NCBI GenBank assembly: GCA_946617625.1
Contig: CAMOKF010000010.1
Location: forward strand, 1-35,686
Length of the DNA stretch: 35,686 nt
Direction: 5' to 3'
Source: an uncultured Bacillota bacterium
Lineage (GTDB): Bacteria > Bacillota_I > Bacilli_A > RF39 > UBA660
Below are positions 6,394-16,914 of this stretch, piece after piece (the stretch's first letter is position 1; each line of letters opens with the position of its first letter). Both the position numbers and the translations under genes were made by a program. The notes beneath the pieces are model-generated. The model worked only from the letters and a program-made list of their open reading frames with translations. It was not told the DNA's origin and searched no databases.

Positions 6394-7896
6394 ATGAATT
6401 TTAGTTATTTAATAAATAAGTTTAATAAAGGTGATATTAGTTTAGAGTCTTTATTATGTTCTATTTATAAAGATTATGATAAAGAATATAATACTGGAGC
6501 AGTTAAATATTTTGTTAAAGATATACAACGTAAAGTAGGTAAGATATCTCATATTGATGCTACTTATGATGATAATGATTCAGTATGCAAATTTTATAAT
6601 GATAATAATGAATTATTTAGATTTGAAAAAAAGCCATTTAATATTTTAAATTCTAATGATTCATTATTAAAAACAACTGCTTATCCTTGTCTAAATAATG
6701 AAAACTGTGATTATGAAATATCCAATGATCAATTTATATTAGGTACAAATGGTTTGTATGAACATCTTATTGGTGATAACTATAGATATATAACTTTTGA
6801 TAAAAAAGATGAAGTTTATTATATAGCATATGTTGATAAGGAAAATGGAATAATTAAAAAGAGCTTTTATAAGGGTGGAGGAGTTAATTCTAATTATTTT
6901 TATACTTTTACTAAAAAGAGTAATGACGTAGAAAACTTATCATCTGCTATTAATAAAGTTAGTTCTTTTTTAGATTCAGATTTTCCTAAATTAAAAAGTA
7001 GTGAATATAGAAGAGAATTTAGTGATTTAATAGATCAAAATTTTTATAATATAAAATTAAATAATAAAACTAAAACATATAAAGATTTATATTTAGTTAG
7101 AAATTCTAATATTTTAATAACTCCTAGGGATGATAAATATTTATATGGTACTTCTATTAAAGGTACTAATAATAGAAATAAAGAGGATTTTATTGCTATT
7201 ACAAATCCATCTAATAAAAATCTAAAGCTATTATGTGTTACTGATTTTGCAAATGATAGTAAATTATCTAAATCATATAAAAAGTATATTTGTAATGAAT
7301 TATCTGATTGGTTTATTAATCTTGAAAGTAAAGAATTAAAGTCTGATAAGTTTTTAATAAATTCTTTAACTGAAAAAATTATTAATCTTAATAAGAATGT
7401 ATATAACATGATTAATGATTCTAAAATAAAAAGTGATTATAAGAAGAGTATTTTTGGATCTTCTTTAGGACTTGCTTTAATATCTAGTGATAGAACATAT
7501 TATATAAATTATGGTGATACTAGATTATGCTTAGATAAAGATGGTGTTTTAGAAGCTTTAACTATAGATGACAATTCTGCTTGGGATTTATATAAGACTA
7601 AGCAAATATCTAAAGAAGAGGCTGAAAGTTATCAAAGAGGTTCAACTTTAACTAATTATGTTGGTAAACCTATAAATAATATAAATGTACCTGAATTCTC
7701 AATAATACCTAATGATTCTTATGATAAGTTATTTGTATTTAGTGATGGAATAACTGATAATATTAATAGTATTACATTATCTTCTATTATTAAGGCAAAT
7801 AATAGTAATGAGGTTTTAAGAGAAATAGCTTTCCAAGCATATAGAAATCAATCTAGACATGATGATATTACTGGATGTTGTTATATTAAAAAATAA
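6394..7896 (+). CDS. Divergent PP2C-family protein phosphatase with N-terminal extension
   Basis: A 500-residue protein whose C-terminal 250 residues follow the PP2C (PPM) Ser/Thr phosphatase order: NNRNKEDF (for RxxNED), LLCVTDFAND (for the usual ADGMGG, about residue 283), NYGDTRLCL (about 372), TIDDNS, FSDGITDN (about 449) and HDDITG (about 489). The metal-binding Asp residues are kept, but the Gly-rich GMGG turn is lost. The first 230 residues match nothing I know and contain no membrane segment or signal peptide. It could be an active cytosolic phosphatase with an altered pocket or a sensor-type variant. No Ser/Thr kinase gene is nearby. A second, canonical PP2C is at 22530. Promoter and terminator make it monocistronic. 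Confidence 0.75.
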   Translation: MNFSYLINKFNKGDISLESLLCSIYKDYDKEYNTGAVKYFVKDIQRKVGKISHIDATYDDNDSVCKFYNDNNELFRFEKKPFNILNSNDSLLKTTAYPCLNNENCDYEISNDQFILGTNGLYEHLIGDNYRYITFDKKDEVYYIAYVDKENGIIKKSFYKGGGVNSNYFYTFTKKSNDVENLSSAINKVSSFLDSDFPKLKSSEYRREFSDLIDQNFYNIKLNNKTKTYKDLYLVRNSNILITPRDDKYLYGTSIKGTNNRNKEDFIAITNPSNKNLKLLCVTDFANDSKLSKSYKKYICNELSDWFINLESKELKSDKFLINSLTEKIINLNKNVYNMINDSKIKSDYKKSIFGSSLGLALISSDRTYYINYGDTRLCLDKDGVLEALTIDDNSAWDLYKTKQISKEEAESYQRGSTLTNYVGKPINNINVPEFSIIPNDSYDKLFVFSDGITDNINSITLSSIIKANNSNEVLREIAFQAYRNQSRHDDITGCCYIKK

Positions 7897-7919
7897 GCTA
7901 GTTTATACTAGCTTTTTTT
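7895..7919 (+). terminator. Terminator of the PP2C-like gene
   Basis: AAGCTAGT (7895-7902), loop TTAT, ACTAGCTT (7907-7914), T-run to 7919. The stem begins in the TAA stop (7894-7896). Confidence 0.85.
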
Positions 7920-7940
7920 GTGGTACTAATTACTGATTTA

Positions 7941-7949
7941 TGTTATACT
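7941..7949 (+). promoter_or_regulatory. Extended -10 promoter of the glucan synthase-like gene
   Basis: TGTTATACT ends 21 bases before the ATG at 7971. It lies inside the 5' extension of the open frame, which argues for the start at 7971. Confidence 0.65.
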
Positions 7950-7970
7950 TTCTTTAGGAGAGTAGATAGA

Positions 7971-10900
7971 ATGGCAAATTATTTAAAAAAATTCATTAAT
8001 GATTTTAATGATATTAATACATATTATAGTGCTCTTGTTGACAAAACAAAGAATAAAGAATATGTTGGTATTACTAACGAGTGGCTTATAGATAACTTTT
8101 ATATTGTTGTTGAACATAAAACCAATTTTGTTCAAAATAAAAAAGCTATTAAAAAAAGAATTAAAATGATTAACAATATTTATTATATTATTAGAGATAT
8201 TGTTATTAAAAATAATTATAATGTTAGCTTAAAAATATTAGCTGATGAATTAAAAAAATATCAAAAAGAAAATAATACTTATTTATCATATTTAGAAATA
8301 GAAAGTATTAAAGACGTTTTGGTATTTTTATATATTGATAAATTAAATCAAATATGTTTAGAAGAGTCTAAAAAATTAACTGATAAAGGAAAAATTCTTT
8401 CAATTATAAATGACAGACAAGATAAAGAGGTAGAGTTATCACATTTTATTAAGTCTGATTTTGTATGTGAAAATAATTATAATTATTTGTTTGAATTAAA
8501 TTTTGAATTAAAGTCTTTAGGTAGTAAAAGTAATAAAATATTTAAACAGTTAAATGAATACTTAGAGAGTAAAAATATTAGTTTAAAAGAATTAATTAAT
8601 GATGAATATCAAAGAAAAATAGAAAATGATATTTTAATTTCTAATATATTTGGAGATTTGAAAGAATTTTTTGAAATCTCTAGAGAAGATTTATTTGAAA
8701 AGATAAGTAATACTGAAAAGATACTTATGGATGATGATATATATGATTCTATGACTAATGAGTCTAAAGATTTATATAGAAAAAGATTATTAAAAATAGC
8801 TAGAAAAAAGCATTGCTCAGAATTAGATTTACTTAATAAAATGATAGAAAACTCTGATAGTAAAGAGTATCATATTGGATATCAGTTATTTAAGAAAAAA
8901 AATAGTTCTATTTATGTTGTTTTATATATTTTAGCCATTTTATTATTTACTACTGGTATAAGTTATCTTTTGTCATATTTCTTTATTAAATGGAGAGTTT
9001 TAGGATTCATTATTTTATTTGTACCGGTTAGTCAATTATTTGTACAATTCTTTAATCAATTTCTTATTAATGTAGTACCAACTAATGTATTACCAAAAAT
9101 TGATTATTCTAAAGGTATTCCTGAAGAAGCTTCTACAATGGTAGTAATTCCTACTATAGTTTCTTCTAGAGAAAAAATTAAAGAAATGTTTGATATTCTT
9201 GAAACATTCTATATTATTAATAAGACTAATAATTTGTATTTTACATTATTAGGTGATGTTAAGGCTTCTAATCAAGAAATATGTGATTATGATGCTGATC
9301 TTAGTGAATACGGTAGAGAATATGCTACTAAATTAAATCAAAAATATAAGAAGGATATTTTCTACTTTATTTATAGAAAAAGAATCTGGAATGAAGGAGA
9401 AGGTCAATTCTTAGGATTTGAAAGAAAACGTGGTGCTTTACTTCAATTTAATAAGATTTTATTAAAACAAATGGATAAGGTTAATGAAGAAAAGTATTTT
9501 AATACTAATATGCTTCATGATCATAATTTAAAAATTAAATATGTTATTACACTTGATACTGATACTAGATTTGTTCTTAATACTATCTTGAACTTAGTTG
9601 GTTGTATGTCTCATCCTTTAAATAGACCTGTACTTAATAAAGAAGGTACTAAGGTTATTAGTGGTTATGGTTTAATGCAACCTAGGGTAAGTGTTGATAT
9701 TGAGGCTACTAATAAGAGTTTATATAGTCAGATATTTGCTGGTATAGGTGGATTTGATACTTATTCATCTGTAGTTCCAAATGTTTATCAAGATTGCTTT
9801 GGAGAAGGTAGTTTCGTTGGAAAAGGAATCTATGATTTAGAGGTATTTGATAAAATACTATCTAATACTTTTCCTGATAATTTGATTCTATCTCATGACT
9901 TATTAGAAGGTAATTATTTAAGATGTGGTTATGTTTCTGATATTGAATTAATTGATGATTTTCCTTCTAAATTTTTAATTGATATTACTAGACATCATAG
10001 ATGGGCTAGAGGAGATGTACAAATTGTTAATTGGTTATTTAATAAAGTTCCTAATAGAGCTGGTAGAAAAATTAATAATCCAATTAATTTACTTGGAAAA
10101 TATAAAATATTAGATAATATTGTAAGAATGTTCTTATATCCATCATTATTATTAATCATTGTTTTATCATTATTCTTTGGAGTTGTTTCTCCATTATGGT
10201 GGGCTGGATTTGTAGTATTAGAAATAGCTGTACCTGTAATATTCTACTTAAAGAGTAAGATGCATACTAAGAATAAAGATAATACTACAGTTTATTATAA
10301 AAACTTATTTTTTGGTGGTAAGAGTTTAGTTGCTAGATGTTATATTGTTTTCTGTACTATTCCTTTCTATACAAAGTTATATATGGATGCTTTCTTTAGA
10401 ACTTTATATAGAATGTTTATTAGTCATAAAAATTTACTTAATTGGATTACAGCTGAAGAGGTAGAAAAAACTGTTAGAGGAGATTTAAAAAGTTATTTTA
10501 GAAACTTTATACCTAATTTAATTGCAGTTATTTTACTTGTTATATTTGGATTTATTTTCAATAATTATGTTGCTTACTTATTTGCTTTTTGTTTCTTAAC
10601 TGCTCCTTTTGTATTATATTTTGTAAGTCATGATATTGATTATGATAGAGTTGAGTTAAGTGAGAAGAAAGTAAATGATTTAACTGATACTGCAAGACTT
10701 ACATGGAAGTATTTTGAAGATAATTTAACAGAAGAAAATAATTATTTAATTCCTGATAATTATCAAGAGAATAGAGAACAAAAACTTGATTTAAGAACAT
10801 CTCCTACTGCTATTGGATTCTCACTAACAAGTATTGTAGGAGCATATGAATTAGAGTTCATTGATAAAGATAAGGCAATCTTCTTAATTGATAAAATATT

Positions 10901-13900
10901 AAATAATGTAGATTCTTTAGAAAAATGGTTTGGACATTTATATAACTGGTATGATGTTAAGACTATGTCTGTTATGTCATCAAGATTTATTTCTTCAGTT
11001 GATTCTGGAAACTTTGTTGCAAGTTTAATTGTTGTTCGTGAGTTTTTAGTTCAATTTGATGAGGAAAAACTTATTAAATTATGTGATAAGTTAATTAATG
11101 CTTCTAACTTTAAAAAATTCTATACTAAGAGACATGTATTTAGTATTGGATTTGATGAGAATGAGGGTAAACTATCTATTTATAATTACAATAAGTTTGC
11201 TAGTGAAGCTAGATTATTAAGCTATTTAGCTATATGTTTAGGGGATGTTCCTTCTAAGCATTGGTTCTGTTTAGATAAATCTTTAACAACTTATAAAGGT
11301 AGAAAAGGTTTAATTTCATGGAGTGGTACTTCTTTTGAATATTATATGCCTTTACTATTTATGAAAGAATATCCTAATACATTATTAGATGAATCTTATC
11401 AATTTGCTAGATTCTGTCAAAAAGATTACATTGAGAGTGTTTCTCGTAATCTTCCTTGGGGTATTAGTGAATCAGCTTATAATGAATTAGATAATGCATT
11501 AAACTATAAATATAAAGCTTTTGCTACTCCATATCTAAAAGCAAAAGAGGATAAGGATAATAGAATTGTTCTTGCTCCTTATGCATCTTTAATGGCTTTG
11601 GAATTATTTCCAGAAGATGTTTATGAAAATATGGAAAAGTTTAAGAAGATGGGAATGTATGGTAAGTATGGTTTCTATGAATCATATGATTATGATAATA
11701 AAGGTGTTGTAGAAGCATTCTTTGCTCACCATCAAGGTATGATTTTAGCTGGAATAGTTAATTATTTAAAACCTAATGCTATCAAGAATTATTTCCATCA
11801 GAACGTTTATATTAATACTTTTAATATATTGTTAAAAGAAAAAGTTCAAGTTAAGACTAATATTGATATGAAGATGGCTAAATACAAGAAATATAATTAT
11901 GATAAAGAGTCTATTGAAAATGATATTAGAGCATTTGATTATATTTCTTATTTACCTGAAGTATCTGTATTATCTAATAAAAAGTATTGTTTACTTATGA
12001 ATGATAGAGGAAATAGTTTCTCTAGATATAGAACTTTACAACTTAATAGATATAGAAAAGTAACAGAACAAGACTATGGTGTATTCTTATATATCAAAGA
12101 TAAAGATAGTGATAGAATTTGGAGTAATACTTATGCTCCAATAAATGAGAAACCTGAAAAATATGAAGTAGTTTTTGCTAGTGATAGAATTAAGTATTCT
12201 CGTAATGATGGTACTATTAATACTAAAACTGAGATTACAGTATGTAAAAATCATAATGCTGAAATTAGAAAAATAACATTCAAGAATAATGGAGATTCTA
12301 TTAGACATTTACAATTAACTACTTATACTGAACCAATATTATCTGAAAATATGGATGATGTTAGTCATAGAGTATTCAATAATATGTTTATTTCTACTGA
12401 GTATGATAAAAAGAGTAATTCATTAATAGCTCGTAGAAAGTCTAGAGGAGATACTAATATTAGTAGTTATATGCTTCATAGATTATTGGTATTAAACTCT
12501 AATTATGAATATTCTTATGAAACTGAAAGAAGAAGATTTATTGGTAGAAATAATTCAGCTTCTAATCCTGAAGCATTAAATAAAGATTTATCTAATTATT
12601 GTGGAGATAATCTTGACCCTGTATTAAGTATGAGAAATGGAATTGATTTAGCTCCTGGAGAAAGTAAAACTGTTTACATAATTATGGGATTTGGTAGAAG
12701 TAAGGAACAAATAATGGATATTATAAGTTCTTACAATTCTGTTTCAAGTATAGAAAATGCATTTAAAGTTGCTACTTTGATGAATATTATTAATACTAAA
12801 GATATGAATTTATCTGGTGGAAACATGCGTATTTATAATATGATGTTGAATTATTTATATCAAACTACTAGAATTAGTGCAGATGGAGATAGAATGGATT
12901 TACTAAGAAAGAATGCATTAGGTCAATCTGGATTATGGAAGTTTGGTATAAGTGGAGATAGACCAATAATATTAGTTGAGATTAGTGATATAAGCGATAT
13001 GAGTTTTATTAATGAAATTCTAAAAGCTTTTGAATATTATAAGAATCATTCAATATTTGTAGATATAGTAATTATTAATAGAGAGAATAGTCAATTTGCT
13101 AATATTATTAAAAAAGAAATAGATGAAGAGATGTATAGAATGTATACTCTTAATAGTTTCTATCATACTCCAGGTAGTATTACTGTAATAGATGGTTCTT
13201 TAATAGATGAAAAAGAATATTTATTACTACAAATTGTTCCTAGACTTAAGTTTATTATTAATAATCATCAAACATTAAAAGAGGCAGTAGAAGAATTACA
13301 AAGTAATAACTATATTAGTGATTATTCTAGAACTAAGTATGAAGTTAATTTAAAATTACCTAACAAAGAAAAATTAGATTTTGATAATGGTTATGGTGGA
13401 TTTAAATCTAATGGAGAAGAGTATGTTATTTACAATAAAGATACTCCAACTCCATGGAGTAATATAATTGCTAATAAAAATTTTGGTACTATAGTAACTA
13501 ATAATGGTTGTGGATTTACATATGCATATAATTCTGGGGAATTTAAGATTACATCTTGGACTAATGATATGGTATGTAATGATAAATCCGAAGGATTTAA
13601 ATTTAATGGTAGAGTATTTGATCCAATGAAATGTGTACATGGATTTGGATATTCAGTTTTATCTAGTGAAACTGAAGAGAAGTTAACTGAGATTACTGAG
13701 TTTGTTGCTCATGAGGATAATGTTAAGATTTATTTAATGAAATTAGTTAATAAAGATGATAAAAAGATTGACTATGATATAGATTTCTGGATTAATCCTA
13801 CTTTTGGTAATTTTGAAGAAAAAACATCTCGTCATATATTAACTGAATTTATGGGTGATGATAATTATCTTAAGATGAGAAATGTTTATAGTATTAACTT

Positions 13901-15623
13901 TGGAGATGTTAATGTATTTATGACTTCTTCATTACCAATAGAATCTGCTGAGTTAAATAAAATGCTTGTTAAGTCTATTCGTACTCCTTTAAGCTTAGAA
14001 GCACATGAAGAAAAATATGTTGTGTTTGCTTTAGGATGTGGAATGAGTGATAAAGAAAATTTAGCTTTAATTAATAAATATTGTGATGTTGCTACAGCTA
14101 AAAAAGAATTAAAAATAGTTAAAGAAAAATGGCAAAAAACTTTAAATACAATTAAAGTTAAATCACCTGATCTTAGCTTTGATTATATGATAAATGGTTG
14201 GTATTTATATCAGACTTTATCTTCAAGAATTTTTGCTAAAAGTGGTTTTTATCAAGTAAGTGGTGCCTTTGGATTTAGAGATCAGTTGCAAGATTCTATG
14301 AATGTTGCTGTTATTAAACCTGATATTGCTAGACGTCAAATTATTATTAATGCTGCTCATCAATTCCCTGAAGGAGATGTATTCCACTGGTGGCATGAAA
14401 AGAATAGATTTGGTCTTCGTAGTAAATATAAAGATGATTATTTATGGTTAGTTTATGCTACTCTTCATTATATTGATATTACTAAAGATGTTGATATATT
14501 AAAAACAGAAGTTCCTTATGTTACTGGTGATGAATTAGGTGAGTATGAGAGTGAAAAAGGTATGATGTTTAACTATACTGATTACAAAGAAACTTTACTT
14601 GATCACTGTATAAAATCATTACAATTATCTATGAATTCTTTAGGTCATCATAAGATTCCACTTATGGGTGGTGGTGATTGGAATGATGGAATGAACAAAG
14701 TTGGTATTAAAGGAAAAGGAGAATCAGTATGGTTAGGTTTCTTCTTATACTTAATTATTGATCAGTTTGTTAAATTAATGAGACTTCATTATAAGAGTTT
14801 TGATGTTTCTCCTTATGTAGAATTTAATGAAAAATTAAAGAATAATTTAAATAAAAAGACATGGGATGGAAATCATTATTTACGTGCTTTCTTCGATAAT
14901 GGAGATAAGTTAGGAAGTAGTGAAAACTCTGAATGTAAGATTGATTTAATTTCTCAAAGTTTTGCTATTTTAAGTGGCGTTGCTCCAAAAGATAGGATTC
15001 AAAGTGTTATTTCTTCTGTTGAAGAAAATTTAGTAGATGATAATGCTAAAATTATCAAGCTATTAACTCCTGCATTCCATAGTTCTTTAAATAATCCTGG
15101 ATATATTATGAATTATCCTAGAGGAATTAGAGAAAATGGTGGACAATATACACATTCTGTTGCTTGGTATTTGATGGCTTTGATAAAGAGTGGTTATTCC
15201 GATAGGGCATATAGATATTATCAAATGATTAATCCTGTTAATAGAGCTTTAGATAAAGATAGTTCATATCATTATAAAACTGAACCTTACGTAATTGCTG
15301 CTGATATTTATTCTGCTAAAGGACGTGAAGGTAGAGGTGGATGGACATGGTATACTGGTTCAGCTGGATGGTTCTATCGTGTAGGAACTGAAGAAATATT
15401 AGGTTTACATAAACATGGTGAATCATTAAAAATTACTCCTAATCTACCAATTCATTGGGAAAAACTAGAAATTACTTATCGTTATATGGATACTGAGTAC
15501 CATATAAAGGTTATTAAAGATAAGAAAGATGAATTAATCTTAGATAACCATTCACAAGTAAGTAATAGTATAGATTTAGTAAATGATGGTATATTGCATG
15601 AAGTAGTTGTTTATACAAGATAA
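7971..15623 (+). CDS. GT84-GH94 cyclic beta-1,2-glucan synthase-type protein
   Basis: A 2550-residue multidomain membrane protein with the NdvB/ChvB/Cgs order. Residues 1-310 form a helical N-terminal region, and the first membrane helices are at about 311-370. A GT84 glycosyltransferase follows (about 389-690), with LDTDTRF (about 523) and RHHRWARGD (about 675). More helices lie at about 715-890. A glycoamylase-like domain (about 940-1290) contains FFAHHQGMIL. A double GH94 region follows with FGFRDQLQDSMN (about 2093) and GGGDWNDGMN, where Asp 2239 is the expected GH94 catalytic acid. In known family members GT84 polymerises UDP-glucose into beta-1,2-glucan while GH94 phosphorolysis sets chain length. 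Whether this product is cyclic or linear cannot be told. The frame is open from a GTG at 7920, but AGGAG (7957-7961) and the promoter select the ATG at 7971. It is flanked by glucose-6-phosphate isomerase. Confidence 0.88.
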   Translation: MANYLKKFINDFNDINTYYSALVDKTKNKEYVGITNEWLIDNFYIVVEHKTNFVQNKKAIKKRIKMINNIYYIIRDIVIKNNYNVSLKILADELKKYQKENNTYLSYLEIESIKDVLVFLYIDKLNQICLEESKKLTDKGKILSIINDRQDKEVELSHFIKSDFVCENNYNYLFELNFELKSLGSKSNKIFKQLNEYLESKNISLKELINDEYQRKIENDILISNIFGDLKEFFEISREDLFEKISNTEKILMDDDIYDSMTNESKDLYRKRLLKIARKKHCSELDLLNKMIENSDSKEYHIGYQLFKKKNSSIYVVLYILAILLFTTGISYLLSYFFIKWRVLGFIILFVPVSQLFVQFFNQFLINVVPTNVLPKIDYSKGIPEEASTMVVIPTIVSSREKIKEMFDILETFYIINKTNNLYFTLLGDVKASNQEICDYDADLSEYGREYATKLNQKYKKDIFYFIYRKRIWNEGEGQFLGFERKRGALLQFNKILLKQMDKVNEEKYFNTNMLHDHNLKIKYVITLDTDTRFVLNTILNLVGCMSHPLNRPVLNKEGTKVISGYGLMQPRVSVDIEATNKSLYSQIFAGIGGFDTYSSVVPNVYQDCFGEGSFVGKGIYDLEVFDKILSNTFPDNLILSHDLLEGNYLRCGYVSDIELIDDFPSKFLIDITRHHRWARGDVQIVNWLFNKVPNRAGRKINNPINLLGKYKILDNIVRMFLYPSLLLIIVLSLFFGVVSPLWWAGFVVLEIAVPVIFYLKSKMHTKNKDNTTVYYKNLFFGGKSLVARCYIVFCTIPFYTKLYMDAFFRTLYRMFISHKNLLNWITAEEVEKTVRGDLKSYFRNFIPNLIAVILLVIFGFIFNNYVAYLFAFCFLTAPFVLYFVSHDIDYDRVELSEKKVNDLTDTARLTWKYFEDNLTEENNYLIPDNYQENREQKLDLRTSPTAIGFSLTSIVGAYELEFIDKDKAIFLIDKILNNVDSLEKWFGHLYNWYDVKTMSVMSSRFISSVDSGNFVASLIVVREFLVQFDEEKLIKLCDKLINASNFKKFYTKRHVFSIGFDENEGKLSIYNYNKFASEARLLSYLAICLGDVPSKHWFCLDKSLTTYKGRKGLISWSGTSFEYYMPLLFMKEYPNTLLDESYQFARFCQKDYIESVSRNLPWGISESAYNELDNALNYKYKAFATPYLKAKEDKDNRIVLAPYASLMALELFPEDVYENMEKFKKMGMYGKYGFYESYDYDNKGVVEAFFAHHQGMILAGIVNYLKPNAIKNYFHQNVYINTFNILLKEKVQVKTNIDMKMAKYKKYNYDKESIENDIRAFDYISYLPEVSVLSNKKYCLLMNDRGNSFSRYRTLQLNRYRKVTEQDYGVFLYIKDKDSDRIWSNTYAPINEKPEKYEVVFASDRIKYSRNDGTINTKTEITVCKNHNAEIRKITFKNNGDSIRHLQLTTYTEPILSENMDDVSHRVFNNMFISTEYDKKSNSLIARRKSRGDTNISSYMLHRLLVLNSNYEYSYETERRRFIGRNNSASNPEALNKDLSNYCGDNLDPVLSMRNGIDLAPGESKTVYIIMGFGRSKEQIMDIISSYNSVSSIENAFKVATLMNIINTKDMNLSGGNMRIYNMMLNYLYQTTRISADGDRMDLLRKNALGQSGLWKFGISGDRPIILVEISDISDMSFINEILKAFEYYKNHSIFVDIVIINRENSQFANIIKKEIDEEMYRMYTLNSFYHTPGSITVIDGSLIDEKEYLLLQIVPRLKFIINNHQTLKEAVEELQSNNYISDYSRTKYEVNLKLPNKEKLDFDNGYGGFKSNGEEYVIYNKDTPTPWSNIIANKNFGTIVTNNGCGFTYAYNSGEFKITSWTNDMVCNDKSEGFKFNGRVFDPMKCVHGFGYSVLSSETEEKLTEITEFVAHEDNVKIYLMKLVNKDDKKIDYDIDFWINPTFGNFEEKTSRHILTEFMGDDNYLKMRNVYSINFGDVNVFMTSSLPIESAELNKMLVKSIRTPLSLEAHEEKYVVFALGCGMSDKENLALINKYCDVATAKKELKIVKEKWQKTLNTIKVKSPDLSFDYMINGWYLYQTLSSRIFAKSGFYQVSGAFGFRDQLQDSMNVAVIKPDIARRQIIINAAHQFPEGDVFHWWHEKNRFGLRSKYKDDYLWLVYATLHYIDITKDVDILKTEVPYVTGDELGEYESEKGMMFNYTDYKETLLDHCIKSLQLSMNSLGHHKIPLMGGGDWNDGMNKVGIKGKGESVWLGFFLYLIIDQFVKLMRLHYKSFDVSPYVEFNEKLKNNLNKKTWDGNHYLRAFFDNGDKLGSSENSECKIDLISQSFAILSGVAPKDRIQSVISSVEENLVDDNAKIIKLLTPAFHSSLNNPGYIMNYPRGIRENGGQYTHSVAWYLMALIKSGYSDRAYRYYQMINPVNRALDKDSSYHYKTEPYVIAADIYSAKGREGRGGWTWYTGSAGWFYRVGTEEILGLHKHGESLKITPNLPIHWEKLEITYRYMDTEYHIKVIKDKKDELILDNHSQVSNSIDLVNDGILHEVVVYTR

Positions 15624-15651
15624 GAAAGAATTAAATTCTTTCTTTTTTTTT
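15622..15651 (+). terminator. Terminator of the glucan synthase-like gene
   Basis: AAGAAAGAA (15622-15630), loop TTAAA, TTCTTTCTT (15636-15644), followed by T. The stem overlaps the TAA stop. Confidence 0.82.
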
Positions 15652-15692
15652 ACGTTTTTATTTACACTTTTTTTTACTGTATATTGTTTATA

Positions 15693-15701
15693 TGGTATAA
15701 T
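15693..15701 (+). promoter_or_regulatory. Extended -10 promoter of the pgi operon
   Basis: TGGTATAAT ends 28 bases before the ATG at 15730, with AAAAGGAG as the ribosome site between. Confidence 0.65.
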
Positions 15702-15729
15702 TTTAATAGAATTTAAAAGGAGTTTATTT

Positions 15730-16902
15730 ATGGTAGAATTTGATTTTTCGGGTATTGATTATGCTAATTTAGATTTAATGTCTAGAAAGGATGAAGTGTT
15801 AAATAGTTTTAATAATAGTTATATGACTGGATGGACAAGAAGAATAGATCAATCTTTGGTAGATGATATAATTTCTGTTCGTGATAAAGTTATTAATAAT
15901 TCTAAATGTCTTGTTGTTGTTGGAATTGGAGGATCTTTTTTAGGTAGTTATGCTGTATCTAAAGCTTTAGCTCCATATTTTAATGATGAAAAATTTAAAG
16001 TTATTTATGCGGGTACTTCTTTAAGCAGTGATTATATGACTGAGCTATTAGATTATTTAAGAAATGTTGATTTCTCACTTAATGTTATTAGCAAGAGTGG
16101 AACAACAATGGAACCAACTATTGCCTATACATTAATTCGTGAGTTAATGGAAGAAAAATATTCTGATGATGAGTTAAAGGAAAGATTAATCTTTACTACT
16201 GATCCTGTTAAAGGTAGTTTAAGAGAAGAAGCTAATTCTTGTGGATATAAGACTTTTCCTATACCTGATGATATAGGTGGAAGATACTCTATAATGACTG
16301 CTGCTCATTTATTTCCTTTATCATTTAATATTGATATAAGTAAGTTTATTGAAGGTTATTATTCTGGAAATAAGTATATTGATAGTGCTTATAATTATGC
16401 TGTATGTAGAAAGCATTTGTTTGATTTAGGAAAATATGTAGAAAACTTTGTTGTATATGAAGAAAAACTTAGTTATTTTAGTGAATGGTTAAAACAATTA
16501 TTTGGAGAAAGTGAAGGAAAGAATAATGTTGGTATTTTTCCAACTTCTACAGTATATACTCGTGATTTACATTCTTTAGGGCAATTTATTCAAGAAGGTA
16601 ATAAGATTATTTTTGAGACTATTATAAAAGTCAATGAAGCAAGTAAAATTAAATTTAAAGATTATGATTTACATAATATAAATAATATCGTTTTAGATTC
16701 TGTTAGAGTAGCTCATAATAAGGGAGATGTTCATAGTTTAATGATTACTTTACCTTGCATTAATGAGTATTCATTAGGAGAAGTTATGTATTTCTTTATG
16801 TTAAGTGCTGCTTTTAGTGGGTTCCTTTTTAGTATTAATCCATTTGATCAACCTGGTGTAGAGGTTTATAAAAAGGAGGTCAGAGAAAATATAGTTATTT
16901 AG
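15730..16902 (+). CDS. pgi: Glucose-6-phosphate isomerase
   Basis: Interconverts glucose-6-phosphate and fructose-6-phosphate in glycolysis. Family signatures are clear: VGIGGSFLGSYAVSKAL (substrate phosphate region), SKSGTTMEPTIAY, GGRYSIMTAAHLFPLSF, GQFIQEGNK and the C-terminal NPFDQPGVEVYKKEV. With the ATG at 15730, behind AAAAGGAG, it has 390 residues. Firmicute homologues usually have about 450, and the missing part is mostly at the N-terminus. The frame is open back to 15607, but that stretch contains the previous terminator and the promoter, so it is not used. First gene of a four-gene operon ending at 18971. Confidence 0.95.
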   Translation: MVEFDFSGIDYANLDLMSRKDEVLNSFNNSYMTGWTRRIDQSLVDDIISVRDKVINNSKCLVVVGIGGSFLGSYAVSKALAPYFNDEKFKVIYAGTSLSSDYMTELLDYLRNVDFSLNVISKSGTTMEPTIAYTLIRELMEEKYSDDELKERLIFTTDPVKGSLREEANSCGYKTFPIPDDIGGRYSIMTAAHLFPLSFNIDISKFIEGYYSGNKYIDSAYNYAVCRKHLFDLGKYVENFVVYEEKLSYFSEWLKQLFGESEGKNNVGIFPTSTVYTRDLHSLGQFIQEGNKIIFETIIKVNEASKIKFKDYDLHNINNIVLDSVRVAHNKGDVHSLMITLPCINEYSLGEVMYFFMLSAAFSGFLFSINPFDQPGVEVYKKEVRENIVI

Positions 16903-16914
16903 AGAGGTGATTTT

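Noticed and set aside
7920-7970. Upstream extension of the glucan synthase-like frame to the GTG at 7920
   Set aside because: This stretch begins right at the previous gene's terminator and includes the promoter TGTTATACT and ribosome site AGGAG of the ATG at 7971.
9675-9700. Reassignment of AGG from Arg to Met, as reported in some uncultured Bacilli
   Set aside because: AGG encodes the conserved Arg of the QPRV motif in the GT84 domain and fits Arg at other sites.
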